Part shown: positions 34,230 through 44,100 of the stretch, one piece after another
How the letters are laid out: each line of letters opens with the position of its first letter
How positions within the stretch are numbered: the stretch's first letter is position 1
NCBI GenBank assembly: GCA_951813605.1
Contig: OX638379.1
Coordinates: forward strand, 4,042,062-4,106,061
Origin: an uncultured Bryobacterales bacterium
GTDB lineage: Bacteria; Acidobacteriota; Terriglobia; Bryobacterales; UBA6623
Length of the DNA: 64,000 nucleotides
Reading direction: 5' to 3'
Position numbers and translations under genes: made by a program
The notes under the pieces: model-generated
Seen by the model: only the letters and a program-made list of their open reading frames with translations
What the model was told of the DNA's origin: nothing
Databases searched by the model: none

Positions 34230-35840
34230 ATGACTGCCTCCGTCAACTACGCCCAACTTTCACCGCTCTCCTTTCTGGACCGAAGCGTCTTGGTATATCC
34301 CGATAAGCCCGCCGTCATCCACGGCGACGCCGTTTACACCTACGCCCAGTACAGCGAGCGGGTCAGTCGGCTGGCCGCTGCCCTGCAGGCGAGGGGGGTC
34401 GGCCGTGCCGACCGCGTGGCCATTCTCGCACCGAACGTCCCCGCGATGCTTGAGGCGAAATTCGGGCCGATGCGGATCGGGGCGGTCCTCGTGCCGCTCA
34501 ACATCCGCCTTTCGTCCCAAGAGATCGCCTACATCCTGAACCACTCGGGCGCAAGGGCCCTGATCTTCGACTCGGAGTTCGCGGACACGGTGCGCGGTCT
34601 ACGGGCGGACGTGCCCGGCGTCGAGACCTACGTCCAGATCGTGGACGCGGTTCCGAAGGCGGACGACATCCCCGGTCCGGAATACGAGGAGTTCCTCCAT
34701 GCGGCACCCGCTCGTCCGACGGCTGTCGAGCCGCTCGACGAACTGGACCCGATCTGCATCAATTACACGTCCGGCACGACGGGCTTTCCGAAGGGGGTCG
34801 TCTTCCATGCGCGCGGCGCCTGGATCAACGCGATCGGCGAAGCACTCGAGACAGGAATGAACTGGCGGTCGGTCTACCTGTGGACGCTGCCGCTGTTTCA
34901 CTGCAACGGCTGGTGCTTCCCGTGGGCGGTCGCGGCGGTCGGCGCGACCAATGTTTGCCTGCGCAAGGTCGTGCCGTCGGACATCTATCGCTTGATCCGC
35001 CAACAGCGCGTCTCGCACATGTGCTGCGCTCCGACCGTGCTGACGGCCCTATACTCCAGCCCGGATGCCGAAGGGCAGGACCTTGCCGGCGTCACGATTG
35101 CAACCGCAGGCGCACCCCCCTCCCCGCTAGTCATCCGCACGATGGAGGGAATGGGCGCCCAGGTCCTCCACATGTACGGCCTCACGGAAACCTACGGCCC
35201 CTACACGATCTGTGCCAAGCAGCCAGGGTGGAGTTCCTTCGAGCCGCAAGAGCGCGCTCGCTTGACGGCCCGCCAAGGGGTTCCGTTCGGCGTTGCTGGC
35301 GACGGACTGCGGGTGGTGGACGAGGAGATGCGGGACATCCCTCGCGACGGCGAGGCCATGGGAGAAGTCGTGATGCGCGGAAACATGGTCATGACGGGAT
35401 ACTTCAACGATCCCGAGGCCACGGCGGAGGCGTTCCGCGGAGGGTGGTTCCACTCCGGCGATCTGGCAGTTTGCCATCCCGACGGCTACGTCGAGCTGAA
35501 GGACCGGGCGAAGGACATCATCATTTCCGGGGCGGAGAACATCTCGAGCCAAGAGGTCGAGAAGGTCGTCATGGAACACCCGGGGGTTCTAGAAGTCTGC
35601 GTCGTGGGCGTTCCCGACGACAAGTGGGGCGAGGTTCCCAAAGCGTTTGTGGTACGCCGGCCCGGCGCCGACGTTTCCGGCGAAGCCATCATTGAATTCA
35701 CGCGCGAGCGCCTAGCGCACTTCAAGTGCCCCAAGCACGTGGAGTTCGGCGAGTTACCGAAGACGGCGACGGGCAAGATCCAGAAATTCGTCCTGAGGGA
35801 TCGCGAGTGGAAGGGACGCGAAAAGCGCATCCATGGATAA
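34230..35840 (+). CDS. AMP-forming acyl-CoA synthetase
   Basis: 536 residues from the ATG at 34230 (frame open from 33960). It activates a carboxylic acid as an acyl-AMP and transfers it to CoA. Motifs in order: the P-loop-like A3 INYTSGTTGFPKGVVF, A5 LHMYGLTETYGPYTI, the A7 aspartate in GGWFHSGDLAVCHPDGYVEL, A8 DRAKDIIISGAENISS and the A10 lysine in LPKTATGKIQKFVLRD. Overall it resembles the fatty-acid/methylmalonyl-type group annotated as long-chain-fatty-acid-CoA ligase (AcsM or DmdB-like). The substrate chain length cannot be told from sequence. TAACCT lies 11 nt before the start. Confidence 0.93.
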   Translation: MTASVNYAQLSPLSFLDRSVLVYPDKPAVIHGDAVYTYAQYSERVSRLAAALQARGVGRADRVAILAPNVPAMLEAKFGPMRIGAVLVPLNIRLSSQEIAYILNHSGARALIFDSEFADTVRGLRADVPGVETYVQIVDAVPKADDIPGPEYEEFLHAAPARPTAVEPLDELDPICINYTSGTTGFPKGVVFHARGAWINAIGEALETGMNWRSVYLWTLPLFHCNGWCFPWAVAAVGATNVCLRKVVPSDIYRLIRQQRVSHMCCAPTVLTALYSSPDAEGQDLAGVTIATAGAPPSPLVIRTMEGMGAQVLHMYGLTETYGPYTICAKQPGWSSFEPQERARLTARQGVPFGVAGDGLRVVDEEMRDIPRDGEAMGEVVMRGNMVMTGYFNDPEATAEAFRGGWFHSGDLAVCHPDGYVELKDRAKDIIISGAENISSQEVEKVVMEHPGVLEVCVVGVPDDKWGEVPKAFVVRRPGADVSGEAIIEFTRERLAHFKCPKHVEFGELPKTATGKIQKFVLRDREWKGREKRIHG

Positions 35841-35889
35841 GCGCCGGGCGGATGTCGCCGCGCCGACGCGCAATCGGCTGCCAACTCGT

Positions 35890-37305
35890 TTACGATCTCG
35901 ATCTTGGAAACAAGCCGGTGGCGGCGGCGAGCAGCAGCAACGCCGCAACGCTCGCCACAAGGGCGGGCAGCGAAATCCCAATCGTCGTGGGGAGCGCCGA
36001 GTGAGGCGGCCCCGTAGGCCAAACTGCGCTGTGGATCAACTTGCCAGCTAGACCCGCAAGCACCGCCGCGCGGGCCATTCGCCAGGCAGTCGCTTGGCGA
36101 GTGCGGTCACCGCGACGGACCTGTCCCAAGACCCTGGCTCCGTACCACAGGATCGCCGCGAAGAGACCGGCGGCTGAGGCGAGGAACACCCCCGCCCACG
36201 TGTCGGGATTCTCGGCGCGGCTGATTCTCTGCGGCGGCGGGAGCGGAGAGCCGAATCGGCTGGCTAGCAGCGCACGGGCTATTCGGCTGGCGCGGTCGGT
36301 TCCCAAATTGACCAGCACAGCCACTCCTGCCCGCCGGCGCGGTGCCAGCACCACCGCTGTGTCGCTGCCCCAGATCTTGCCGGTGTGCTCCAGCACGAAT
36401 TCGCCGCCGAGCCATTCGGCCTCGGTTTGCACAGACCAGCCCAAGTCGTACTCCGGCTCCAACTGGTTCCACCAGGCACGTCCGGAAAGAGGGACACTGA
36501 CATAGCTCGATTGCGGGTCCAATAGCGCTGCCAGATAGGAACCCATGTCTTTCGCACTGGCCTTGACCCGGGAACTGCCGTACCAACCTAGAAAGCGCGA
36601 CGGGCTGACATCTACCCGGCCCCACTGCCGTTCGTGGCGGGCAGCCATGTTCCATGCATGAGCCTCCTCTTCGTCCACAGTCGTGTGGTGCATGCCGAGA
36701 GGCTCGAAGATCGTCGTCTTCAAGTATTCCGCGAACGGAAATCCAGACGCCCGCTGCACGACGGCCGCCAGCAACACGTAATTGCTGTTGGCGTACGAAA
36801 ACATTTCTCCTGGAGAGCCCTCCAACTCGGCTCCGGCCATAAGCTCGGCAGCGCGGTCCAATTCGAGATTTCCCGCCTGTCCGCAGCAGGGAACGAGGAA
36901 ATCGTGTCTGCGGCGAAGGCCGCTTCGATGCCGGAGCAGGTCACGGATTGCTACGCCCTGCCACTTGCCTGCGCCGAGTTCGGGGAGGAAGGAGGTTACC
37001 CCAGCGTCTCGATCAAGGCGACCAGAGCGTTCTAGTCTAAGCACCGCCAGCGCGGTGAACGACTTGCTTACCGAAGCCAGCTCCACTGGGGTATCCACAC
37101 TCAGCGCTTCCTGCGATTCGACGCTTCGAACACCGTAGGCTCCCACGTGGGAGACTGCGCCATCCGCGACGACCGCGAGAGAGAGACCGGGGATGCCGTT
37201 CAATTCCATCTCCGCCTGCAAGTAGCGATCAATCTCAGCATCAATCGCCGACATCGGACTCGACGCGCTGACGAGAAGAACAGCCAGTGCGATTCCACGT
37301 GGCAC
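35890..37305 (-). CDS. exported serine hydrolase of the beta-lactamase/D-alanyl-D-alanine carboxypeptidase fold
   Basis: 471 residues from the GTG at 37305. The longer ORF begins at 37329, but a TAGAAT box ends 7 nt before this GTG, which also starts a cleaner signal peptide (PRGIALAVLLVSASS). The serine nucleophile motif is SVSK (ELASVSKSFTALAVL), the second motif is YAN (MFSYANSNYVLLAAVV) and the third is HTG (VLEHTGKIWG), as in class C beta-lactamase-like esterases and peptidases. About 110 residues at the C-terminus add three hydrophobic segments (GVFLASAAGLFAAILWYG, then AVLAGLAGKLI and LPALVASVAALLLLAAA), so it is membrane-anchored. A peptidase or esterase role is inferred. Confidence 0.85.
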   Translation of the reverse strand: MPRGIALAVLLVSASSPMSAIDAEIDRYLQAEMELNGIPGLSLAVVADGAVSHVGAYGVRSVESQEALSVDTPVELASVSKSFTALAVLRLERSGRLDRDAGVTSFLPELGAGKWQGVAIRDLLRHRSGLRRRHDFLVPCCGQAGNLELDRAAELMAGAELEGSPGEMFSYANSNYVLLAAVVQRASGFPFAEYLKTTIFEPLGMHHTTVDEEEAHAWNMAARHERQWGRVDVSPSRFLGWYGSSRVKASAKDMGSYLAALLDPQSSYVSVPLSGRAWWNQLEPEYDLGWSVQTEAEWLGGEFVLEHTGKIWGSDTAVVLAPRRRAGVAVLVNLGTDRASRIARALLASRFGSPLPPPQRISRAENPDTWAGVFLASAAGLFAAILWYGARVLGQVRRGDRTRQATAWRMARAAVLAGLAGKLIHSAVWPTGPPHSALPTTIGISLPALVASVAALLLLAAATGLFPRSRS

Positions 37306-37312
37306 GCATGAG

Positions 37313-37318
37313 ATTCTA
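37313..37318 (-). promoter_or_regulatory. -10 box TAGAAT of a leaderless-type promoter
   Basis: TAGAAT (minus strand 37318-37313) ends 7 nt before the in-frame GTG at 37305 and lies inside the longer ORF, so it argues that translation begins at 37305 rather than 37329. Confidence 0.45.
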
Positions 37319-37568
37319 GCGCCGGGCATGACGCACGGAACTCTCGAGAGGCCCAGCGGCGTGAACTGAAGACCGAACCATCGCCGATCAAACGCCTCCC
37401 CAGATGGAATCTAGGAGAAGCGGGCCTGAGTAGTCCGCGGTGGGCTGATGAGCAGCCGCCTATGGCAGCCAAGTCAGGACGAAATCGCGATCCATTTGGC
37501 ACGCATTGACTCGAAGCGAAGCGATAAGAAATGCAACCTCGATTGGATGCAGGCAACGACTGTCGGGG

Positions 37569-38810
37569 CTACACCCCTACGATCTCGGCAATGTCAATCA
37601 GATGAAGTTGCCGGCCCTCGCCGCCGTGCGGGGAGTCGATGACTACCTTCGCCCCGTTCGGGCTGAAGCGTGGGTGGGTGTCACACCGCCACTCGCCCTT
37701 GTACTCGGGCGGCGACTGGAAGTGACCAAGGGGCACCCTCCGGCCAGTGGCGACTTCATACAGGTAAGGGTGCTGTAGCCGGTCCTCGTCGGGATAGGTG
37801 TCGTTGAGAATCCAGCGATTCCCCGGCAGATAGGTGCAATGGCCGTTAAGCGGCATGACTTCCGGTGCCACGACCTCGGTTTCGTCGGTCATGTCCCGGA
37901 AGAGGTAGAACTTGCTCTCGTGGGAAGGATGCCAAGCCCAGGCGAGCACATGCTCCGGGTCGCGCCATATGAAATGCGACGTCTTCCCGTAAGGGTCAAG
38001 CACGTGCGGGCCCGACCCGTCGCTTCCTATGGTGAACATCCTTGTCCCGAAGCCGCCGGAACCGCCCGGGTGCCGCCATCGGTGCAAGAAGATCAGCCGC
38101 GCGCCATCCGGCGAAACAAGAAGGTGGTTGAAATAGTGCTTCAGCCCGTCGGTGTCGGTATGCGGGTTGGGCATCCCAGCAGCCTGAGCGACGGAGAACA
38201 GCAGTTCCCTCTGGCCTGTGGAAAGATCCACCTTCCAGATGCCCTCGTCATCCGGTGCCAGAACATCCTTGTTAGGATCAGGAATTCCTACATAGCCGTA
38301 ACCGGGCCGCGTATCGTTTAAGCGCCGGAAGTCGGTTGATGCCGCCCATAACCCGTCCGGGGCCAGGGCGTATACGGCTGAAGGGATCGTGCGCATCTCC
38401 CCGCTGTGGACGTTCAGGACCCGGCTGACAAAGGCACCGTTCTCGCGGTCGTTCCAGATCACTTGGGTACTCGATCCGGGAATCCACTGGAGCATGCAGC
38501 CTTGCTGCCAGCACCAAGCAGTGCTGCTACCGAGATCGATCCACCGGTCGCCGTCATCCAGGTCGACCATGCCGATACGGATTTCGTCATCCGGCCGGGG
38601 GGAACGGTGCTCGAAGGCGACCTCCATTCCCAAGACCAGGCGGCTGCGGGGATCGAATTCGAGTTTGTCGTAGTAGCCGAACCAGTGGTGCCCGGGGCCC
38701 TTCGTCAGGGCCCGGACGGGAGGGAGGCTCGAGCCTTGTCGCTCCCCGCATGCAGCCGCTAGTCCCGTCGCGCAAGCTCCCAAGAACGAGCGTCGAGTCG
38801 CTTTTTCCAT
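37569..38810 (-). CDS. Tat-exported beta-propeller protein, oligogalacturonate-lyase-like
   Basis: 413 residues. The start ATG at 38810 gives a Tat signal with a potential lipobox (ATRRSFLGACATGLAAACG). The chain forms seven-bladed-propeller-type repeats (LLVSPDGARLIFLHRW, HPRFSPNGAKVVIDSPHGG) with conserved His and metal-type spots: HWFGYYDKLEFDP, YFNHLLVSPDG, GHCTYLPGNRWILNDTYP and RCDTHPRFSP. The layout recalls oligogalacturonate lyase (Ogl/PL22), where histidines bind Mn, but identity looks distant, so pectin activity is only a suggestion. It is divergent from the Rid-domain gene, with 63 bp between the starts. Confidence 0.7.
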   Translation of the reverse strand: MEKATRRSFLGACATGLAAACGERQGSSLPPVRALTKGPGHHWFGYYDKLEFDPRSRLVLGMEVAFEHRSPRPDDEIRIGMVDLDDGDRWIDLGSSTAWCWQQGCMLQWIPGSSTQVIWNDRENGAFVSRVLNVHSGEMRTIPSAVYALAPDGLWAASTDFRRLNDTRPGYGYVGIPDPNKDVLAPDDEGIWKVDLSTGQRELLFSVAQAAGMPNPHTDTDGLKHYFNHLLVSPDGARLIFLHRWRHPGGSGGFGTRMFTIGSDGSGPHVLDPYGKTSHFIWRDPEHVLAWAWHPSHESKFYLFRDMTDETEVVAPEVMPLNGHCTYLPGNRWILNDTYPDEDRLQHPYLYEVATGRRVPLGHFQSPPEYKGEWRCDTHPRFSPNGAKVVIDSPHGGEGRQLHLIDIAEIVGV

Positions 38811-38819
38811 TTCGTGCGT

Positions 38820-38825
38820 ACTGTA
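38820..38825 (-). promoter_or_regulatory. -10 box TACAGT of a leaderless-type promoter
   Basis: TACAGT (minus strand 38825-38820) ends 9 nt before the ATG at 38810, with no Shine-Dalgarno in the gap. Confidence 0.45.
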
Positions 38826-38873
38826 TCACCGGCAGCTTTCCGCCAGTTGGCAGCTTCAATCCATGTTGAACCG

Positions 38874-40079
38874 ATGCTTTGCTACCTTGAGGCAGTGCGA
38901 TTCTCTGTAGCAATTCTCTCGGCCGTTCTGGCAGGCATCGGCTGCTCCCCAAGTACGACCGAGGACATTGGCAGCCTGGCGCCGGCCACAAGTGAACGCG
39001 AGACGATTCGTGACGACAACGGCCGCACGCTAGCGGTGCTAGCGGGCAAGACGCTCTATCTCAGCGCGGTCCAACCTATCGATGCCGCGGCTTCCATCGC
39101 CGATCAGACGACCTCCTCAATGGACCGGCTCGGCGAGACCCTGAGCAAGGCGGGACTGGATTATTCCCATGTGGTCAGTTGCCATGTCCACCTGTCGGAC
39201 ATGGAGAACTACGCGGATATGAACTCCGTCTACGGCAGCTACTTCGCCGAGGGAGGCTACCCCGCCCGCACCACGGTAGAGATGCCGGGTTTGCCGGAAG
39301 GGGCCGGGATTCTCCTGATGTGCGTCGCTTACGGGGATTCTTCCGAGATCGAGGTCGTGCGCCCGCCTGCGAGTGAAATCCCGCCGGCGATGGGGCCTTA
39401 CTCTTCCGCAGTGCGGGCCGGTCGAACGGTCTATCTCTCCGGGCAGGGAGGCCGCAACCCGGCCACGGGGGAGATAGCCCAGTCCGCCGAAGAGCAAGCC
39501 GAGCAGACCCTCCAGACGATCGGGACGATCCTAGGGGCGGCGGGTCTTGCCTACGAAAACACCGTTCTCGCCAACTCGTACCTGCCGCCGACCTCCACCA
39601 GCGAGGCCATCGACAGCGCCTACGAAAACCGATTCGACCCGGGAGGGGCGCCAAGCCGGTCGAACGTGGCCTTGTCTCGTCTGCCGGGCGACATAGCCGT
39701 CGAAATCACATTTGTGGCGGTCGACGACAATTATTTGACGCGGCTGTTCATGCACGATCAGGCGCCTACCGCCGTCTCGAGCCCTGCTTCGCTAAGCGGC
39801 GGTGTCATCTATACGTCCGCCATGCCGGGAAAGGGGGAGACCTTCCGCGACCAGGTCCTGGATGCATTGGAAACTCAGGATTCAGCATTGCAACTGGCTT
39901 TGATGGACCTGTCGAACGTCGTCCGCATGACGGCCTACATCGGCTCCATGAGCGATCTCGAAGAACTCCGAACCGTGCTGTCGGAGGCTCTTCCCGGAAC
40001 GCTGCCCGCCCTCACAGCGGTCCAAACCCGTCACGCTGCCGACTCCGGCGTGTCGCTAGAAGTAATCGCAGTCCAGTAG
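38874..40079 (+). CDS. lipoprotein with three Rid (YjgF/YER057c/UK114) domains
   Basis: 401 residues from the ATG at 38874; a GTG at 38895 just after TACCTT gives an even cleaner lipoprotein signal (RFSVAILSAVLAGIGC). Domain 1, about residues 45-155, has YPARTTVEMPGLP, with the Arg that binds the carboxylate of imine substrates, but lacks the catalytic Glu. Domain 2, about 160-285, keeps both (PSRSNVALSRLP and AVEITFVAV). Domain 3, about 295-400, lacks the Arg (LPALTAV) but has LEVIAV. RidA hydrolyses reactive enamines and imines in the cytoplasm; a lipid-anchored triple-domain form is unusual. Only the middle domain looks catalytically competent. Confidence 0.8.
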   Translation: MLCYLEAVRFSVAILSAVLAGIGCSPSTTEDIGSLAPATSERETIRDDNGRTLAVLAGKTLYLSAVQPIDAAASIADQTTSSMDRLGETLSKAGLDYSHVVSCHVHLSDMENYADMNSVYGSYFAEGGYPARTTVEMPGLPEGAGILLMCVAYGDSSEIEVVRPPASEIPPAMGPYSSAVRAGRTVYLSGQGGRNPATGEIAQSAEEQAEQTLQTIGTILGAAGLAYENTVLANSYLPPTSTSEAIDSAYENRFDPGGAPSRSNVALSRLPGDIAVEITFVAVDDNYLTRLFMHDQAPTAVSSPASLSGGVIYTSAMPGKGETFRDQVLDALETQDSALQLALMDLSNVVRMTAYIGSMSDLEELRTVLSEALPGTLPALTAVQTRHAADSGVSLEVIAVQ

Positions 40080-40109
40080 TCGGGCCCGCAGTCCGCACTC
40101 GTAAATCAA

Positions 40110-40115
40110 TAGGAT
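40110..40115 (+). promoter_or_regulatory. -10 box TAGGAT upstream of the deoxyhypusine synthase homologue
   Basis: TAGGAT ends 7 nt before the ATG at 40123. AGGA within it could alternatively act as a weak Shine-Dalgarno if transcription begins further upstream. Confidence 0.35.
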
Positions 40116-40122
40116 TGCTAGC

Positions 40123-41184
40123 ATGAGCAGCTTGATGCCTTCCCGCGTCCGCAAGGAAGATCTGCTAACGCAACCCACAAGTCCGTTCCGCGTCAGCAGT
40201 TCCAACTCGGCCACCTCGCTGCTGGAGGGAATGGCTGGAACGGCTTTTCAGGGACGCCAGCTCGGCCAGGCGTTCCACGTCTGGAAGGAAATGCTGGCCG
40301 ACCCTGACTGCACGATTCTGATGGGCCTGGCCGGGGCGATGGTGCCCGGAGGGATGCGAAAGCTCGTCCGCTTCATGGTCGAGAATCGCCTGATCGACAT
40401 TCTCACGTCGACGGGGGCGAACTTCTTCCACGATATTCACGAATCGAAGGGCTTCCATCACTTCCAAGGCTCTGCGGACATGGACGACGAAGCGCTGGGC
40501 GAGGTCATGGTAGACCGCATGCACGATGTGCTGGCAGACGAAGTGCGCTTCCGCGAGCATGACCTTTGGATCGGCAGCTTCGCCGCGCGATTGGACCAGT
40601 CGCGGCCATATACGACCCGAGAGTTCCTCTACCTGCTGGGTTCCGAGGTAGGCAGGGACTGCCCGGAAGACGGCATCGTCACGGCGGCGGCGAAACACAA
40701 AGTCCCTCTCTTCTGTCCCGCAATCGGCGATAGCTCGATCGGGATCGGCGTCGCGGAAAGCCGCCACCGAGGGGAGAACCGGCTGATATTCGACATGATG
40801 GCCGACGTGCTGGAAATCACGAACGCCGTGGCGGATTCCAAGGCCACGGGAGTGATCTACTTCGGCGGCGGCACGCCGAAGAACTACACGCAGCAGTCGG
40901 AGGTCGTGGCGATCCTGATGAATCGAGGCAAGGAGGGCCACCGCTACGGCGTCCAGGTCGTGACGGACGCCCCGCACTGGGGCGGGCTCTCCGGCTGCAC
41001 ACTAGCCGAATCGCAGAGCTGGGGCAAGATCGCGAAGGGAGCCAAGATGGTCGACTGCCACTGCGACTCCACGATCGCGATGCCCCTGCTGGTCTCCGCC
41101 TTGGCGGAGCAGAAGGATCTGATTGCGAACCGCCGCCCGCCTTCGTTCGACATGGGCAGGGTCCTGAGGATTCGCTTGCCCTGA
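40123..41184 (+). CDS. deoxyhypusine synthase family protein (bacterial, probably homospermidine-forming)
   Basis: 353 residues. It has the NAD-binding pattern of deoxyhypusine synthase: ILMGLAGAMVPGGMRKLVRF, LTSTGANFFHDIHES, PLFCPAIGDSSIGIG and VIYFGGGTPKNY. The catalytic lysine lies in ESQSWGKIAKGAK, matching Lys329 of the human enzyme, which forms the enzyme-imine intermediate. Bacteria lack eIF5A and hypusine; bacterial members are known to transfer the aminobutyl group of spermidine to putrescine to make homospermidine. That is the likely role here. No other polyamine gene is close, so it may draw on general cellular spermidine. Confidence 0.9.
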   Translation: MSSLMPSRVRKEDLLTQPTSPFRVSSSNSATSLLEGMAGTAFQGRQLGQAFHVWKEMLADPDCTILMGLAGAMVPGGMRKLVRFMVENRLIDILTSTGANFFHDIHESKGFHHFQGSADMDDEALGEVMVDRMHDVLADEVRFREHDLWIGSFAARLDQSRPYTTREFLYLLGSEVGRDCPEDGIVTAAAKHKVPLFCPAIGDSSIGIGVAESRHRGENRLIFDMMADVLEITNAVADSKATGVIYFGGGTPKNYTQQSEVVAILMNRGKEGHRYGVQVVTDAPHWGGLSGCTLAESQSWGKIAKGAKMVDCHCDSTIAMPLLVSALAEQKDLIANRRPPSFDMGRVLRIRLP

Positions 41185-41199
41185 ATCGGCAGGGCGGGC

Positions 41200-44100
41200 T
41201 TAACGCAACTCGCTCAGGAACTCCACGAGGTCGACAAGGTCATCGACGCTCATCTGCTCCTGCAAATCGTCCGGCATTGCCGAAACCGCTGACTTCCGAC
41301 GGTCCAGGATCTCGTCCTGCCGGAATTCGTCGACAATCCCGCCCTCCATCCTCAGTGTCACGGAACCGGCGGTGTCGCTGATCACGAACCCGGACACCTC
41401 TTCCTGGCTCGCAAGGGAAAAGTGCATCAAGTCAAAGCTCGGCGAAACGCTCGCCGACGGGTCGAGAATCGACTCGTACAGCCCCGCCTTCGACAGCTTG
41501 TCCCCGATCTTCGAGAGTTCCGGCCCGAAGTTCGTGCCCGCTCCGTTGATGATGTGGCATTCGCTGCAGGTTGCGCGCTCGAAGACCTCGGCCCCCTTCT
41601 CGGGATTGCCGACGTAGACGAGCAGTTCCGTCATCTGCGGCAGCGGCTCTCTGTCTTTCATTGGCGGGACGGGAAACAGCTTCGCAGCCTGGTCTCGCAG
41701 CCGAACGTGCATGGAGCGGGTGATCGCGGCGCCCGCGACTTGCGCTAGGTCGGGCGGGAAATCGCCGCGGCGGGCGATATCGACCAATGCCTCCACGCCT
41801 TGGCTGAACACTGCCAGCGAGCGCACGGCCCGGTCCCGGACGTTTGGCGGAAGGACCGGGTCGAGCAGCAGGTCTTCGAGAACGGGCACCGCTTGGGCGG
41901 CTCGGGTGTTGCCAACCGCTTCCACTACCGCCGGTGCCAGTTCGGAGCCGTTTCGAACGAATGCCAGAATCGCGTCGGCAGCGCCGTCTTCCAGCAGCGT
42001 GCGAACGGAAGCGATCCCGATTGGATTGTCCTTGTTGAGCGCGGCCACGCGTACCAAAGAGGGGTAACGGTTTCTTAATTCGTATCGCTGGACGAGGAGC
42101 GCGAATTGTTCCGTCCCCTCCCCGCCCTCCAGCAGCTCCTCCAGGGAATCCCGAGTACCCGGCCGGGCGGCCAACTCGAGCTTGGGGAGTCTCAGCAAAG
42201 CCTCGGCCGCAACGAAGAAAGGACGCGAAGATCCGTCCCTCGAGCGGCCAAGAGCGAGCTGGCGCAGGTTCCTGGACTTCGCGCCGCTCTCGGGCTGGAA
42301 GTCGAACGCGCGAATGTAACGGGCTGCCTCGTGTTCGGAAAGATCGATGGAACTCAGAATCCTCGCCAGGTACGCAGGCGTGCTAGACGCCCTAGAGCGC
42401 CAGAGGATGTCCCTGCCGGCCGGTGTGTTCCAGCCTCGCCCGGCATTGGAAAGCCAAGCGCCCAGGAAGGAGTCCCACCTGCCATCGGCTGCTATGCCGA
42501 GGGACTCCAGGTACCAGCGGTCCCCCGCCTCATGTTGATTCGCAAGTCGAGCCCAAATCCCAGGGGCCTTGGCGGAGGACAGGCCACGCAGAGCGATCGC
42601 GCACTCGCGACGCACCTGAGGCGAGGGGTCCGAAGCGAGCCATTCGAGAATCGGAGTCAAGTCCCGATCGAGCTGCCGCGCCGCGCGGATGCCTACGATT
42701 CGGATGTCCTCTTCCATGTCTCGGAACGCTTCCTCCAAATAGGCCTCGCCGCGCCCGTCAATGCGCGCCAAGAGCCATAGCGCCCGGGCGCGGTGGCGGA
42801 TTTCGCCCCCGTCCTGGAACAAGCGGGCGAGCGCGGCCTCGGCTTCGGCACCGCCCGCGTCGAGCGAATGCCAAGCCAGATACCGGGCCGCGTAGTTCGG
42901 ACTCTTCAGAGCCTCGATGGCTCCTTCCGCGGAATCGAAGTCATACAGCGGCACGCGGTACTCCGACTCCGGCGGTGCAATACGGAAGATTCGTCCTCGG
43001 ATCAAGTCCTGCTGTCGGTTCCAGCCGATCACGGGGTCGTACCAGTCGCTCACGAAGAGCGACCCGTCCGGCGCGACCGCAACGTCCACGGGCCGAACCC
43101 ACTTGTCGCGCTCGCCCTTGAAGATGTCAATCATGCGCGCCGTGTAGCCGGCACCGTGCTTTTCCGTCACGATCCCTCGCAGCACGCCGGGCCCGGCATC
43201 CGTCGCAAGCACCTGGTCCCAGAACGCGCTGGGCAAGAGCCTGCCTTCGTACGCGGTGACACCCGTGGGGGACCCAGCTCCGGTAATCAAGAGATTCGGG
43301 ACGACTCCGGGATCGTGCTGGTGCCAGTGGCGGTGCGGAACGACATCGCTGCTGCCTGTGCGCCGCGCTTCGTTGCCGGCTCCGGTGAGTTCGTCCCGAT
43401 AGCCGTAATTGCCGTACTCGAGGATGTAGTTCAGGCGGCAAGCGTAGCTGCCATCGTTGTCGTTGTCGGATTGCCAGACGCCGCCGAGAGAATCGACCGC
43501 GACCTCGTAGTTGTTGCGGAAGTTATGGCCCAGCACTTCGGTTCTTCCGCCGTCCGTATCGGAGCGGAACACCATGCCGCCCTGGTAGGGACTGGACCGC
43601 CCGACCAAGGCGCTGGCGAATTCGGGTCGGGGCATCTCCGAGTTCTCCCTCAGGTTGCGCTCATAGTTGCGGTCAAGTACCGGATGCCCAGCCTCGTCAA
43701 TCACTAGCAGTCCGTCTTTGTCGTGGATATAGCGGCCCGAATTGCCCATGTTCCAGTAGAATTTGCCGTCCGGGCCGAACGACAGCGAGTGCGTCGAGTG
43801 GTCGTTCTGAGGGGCGCCCGATTGGGTGAACAGGTACTCCTTCTTGTCGGGTTTGTCGTCGCCGTCCTCGTCCGTAAACACGATCACGTTCGGTGCCGCC
43901 GTCACGATGACCCTGTTCCCGAGCACCGCGATCCCAAGAGCGGCATCCACGTCTCTGCCCTGGTAATAGACCTTCGAGCTGTCGGCGACGCCGTCGCCAT
44001 CCTTGTCCTCGAGGATCAGGATGCGGTCACCCTCCGGGCGCTTGTCATTCCGTCCATGCTCGCGATAGTTGACGACATCGCAGGCCCATACCCTTCCGCG

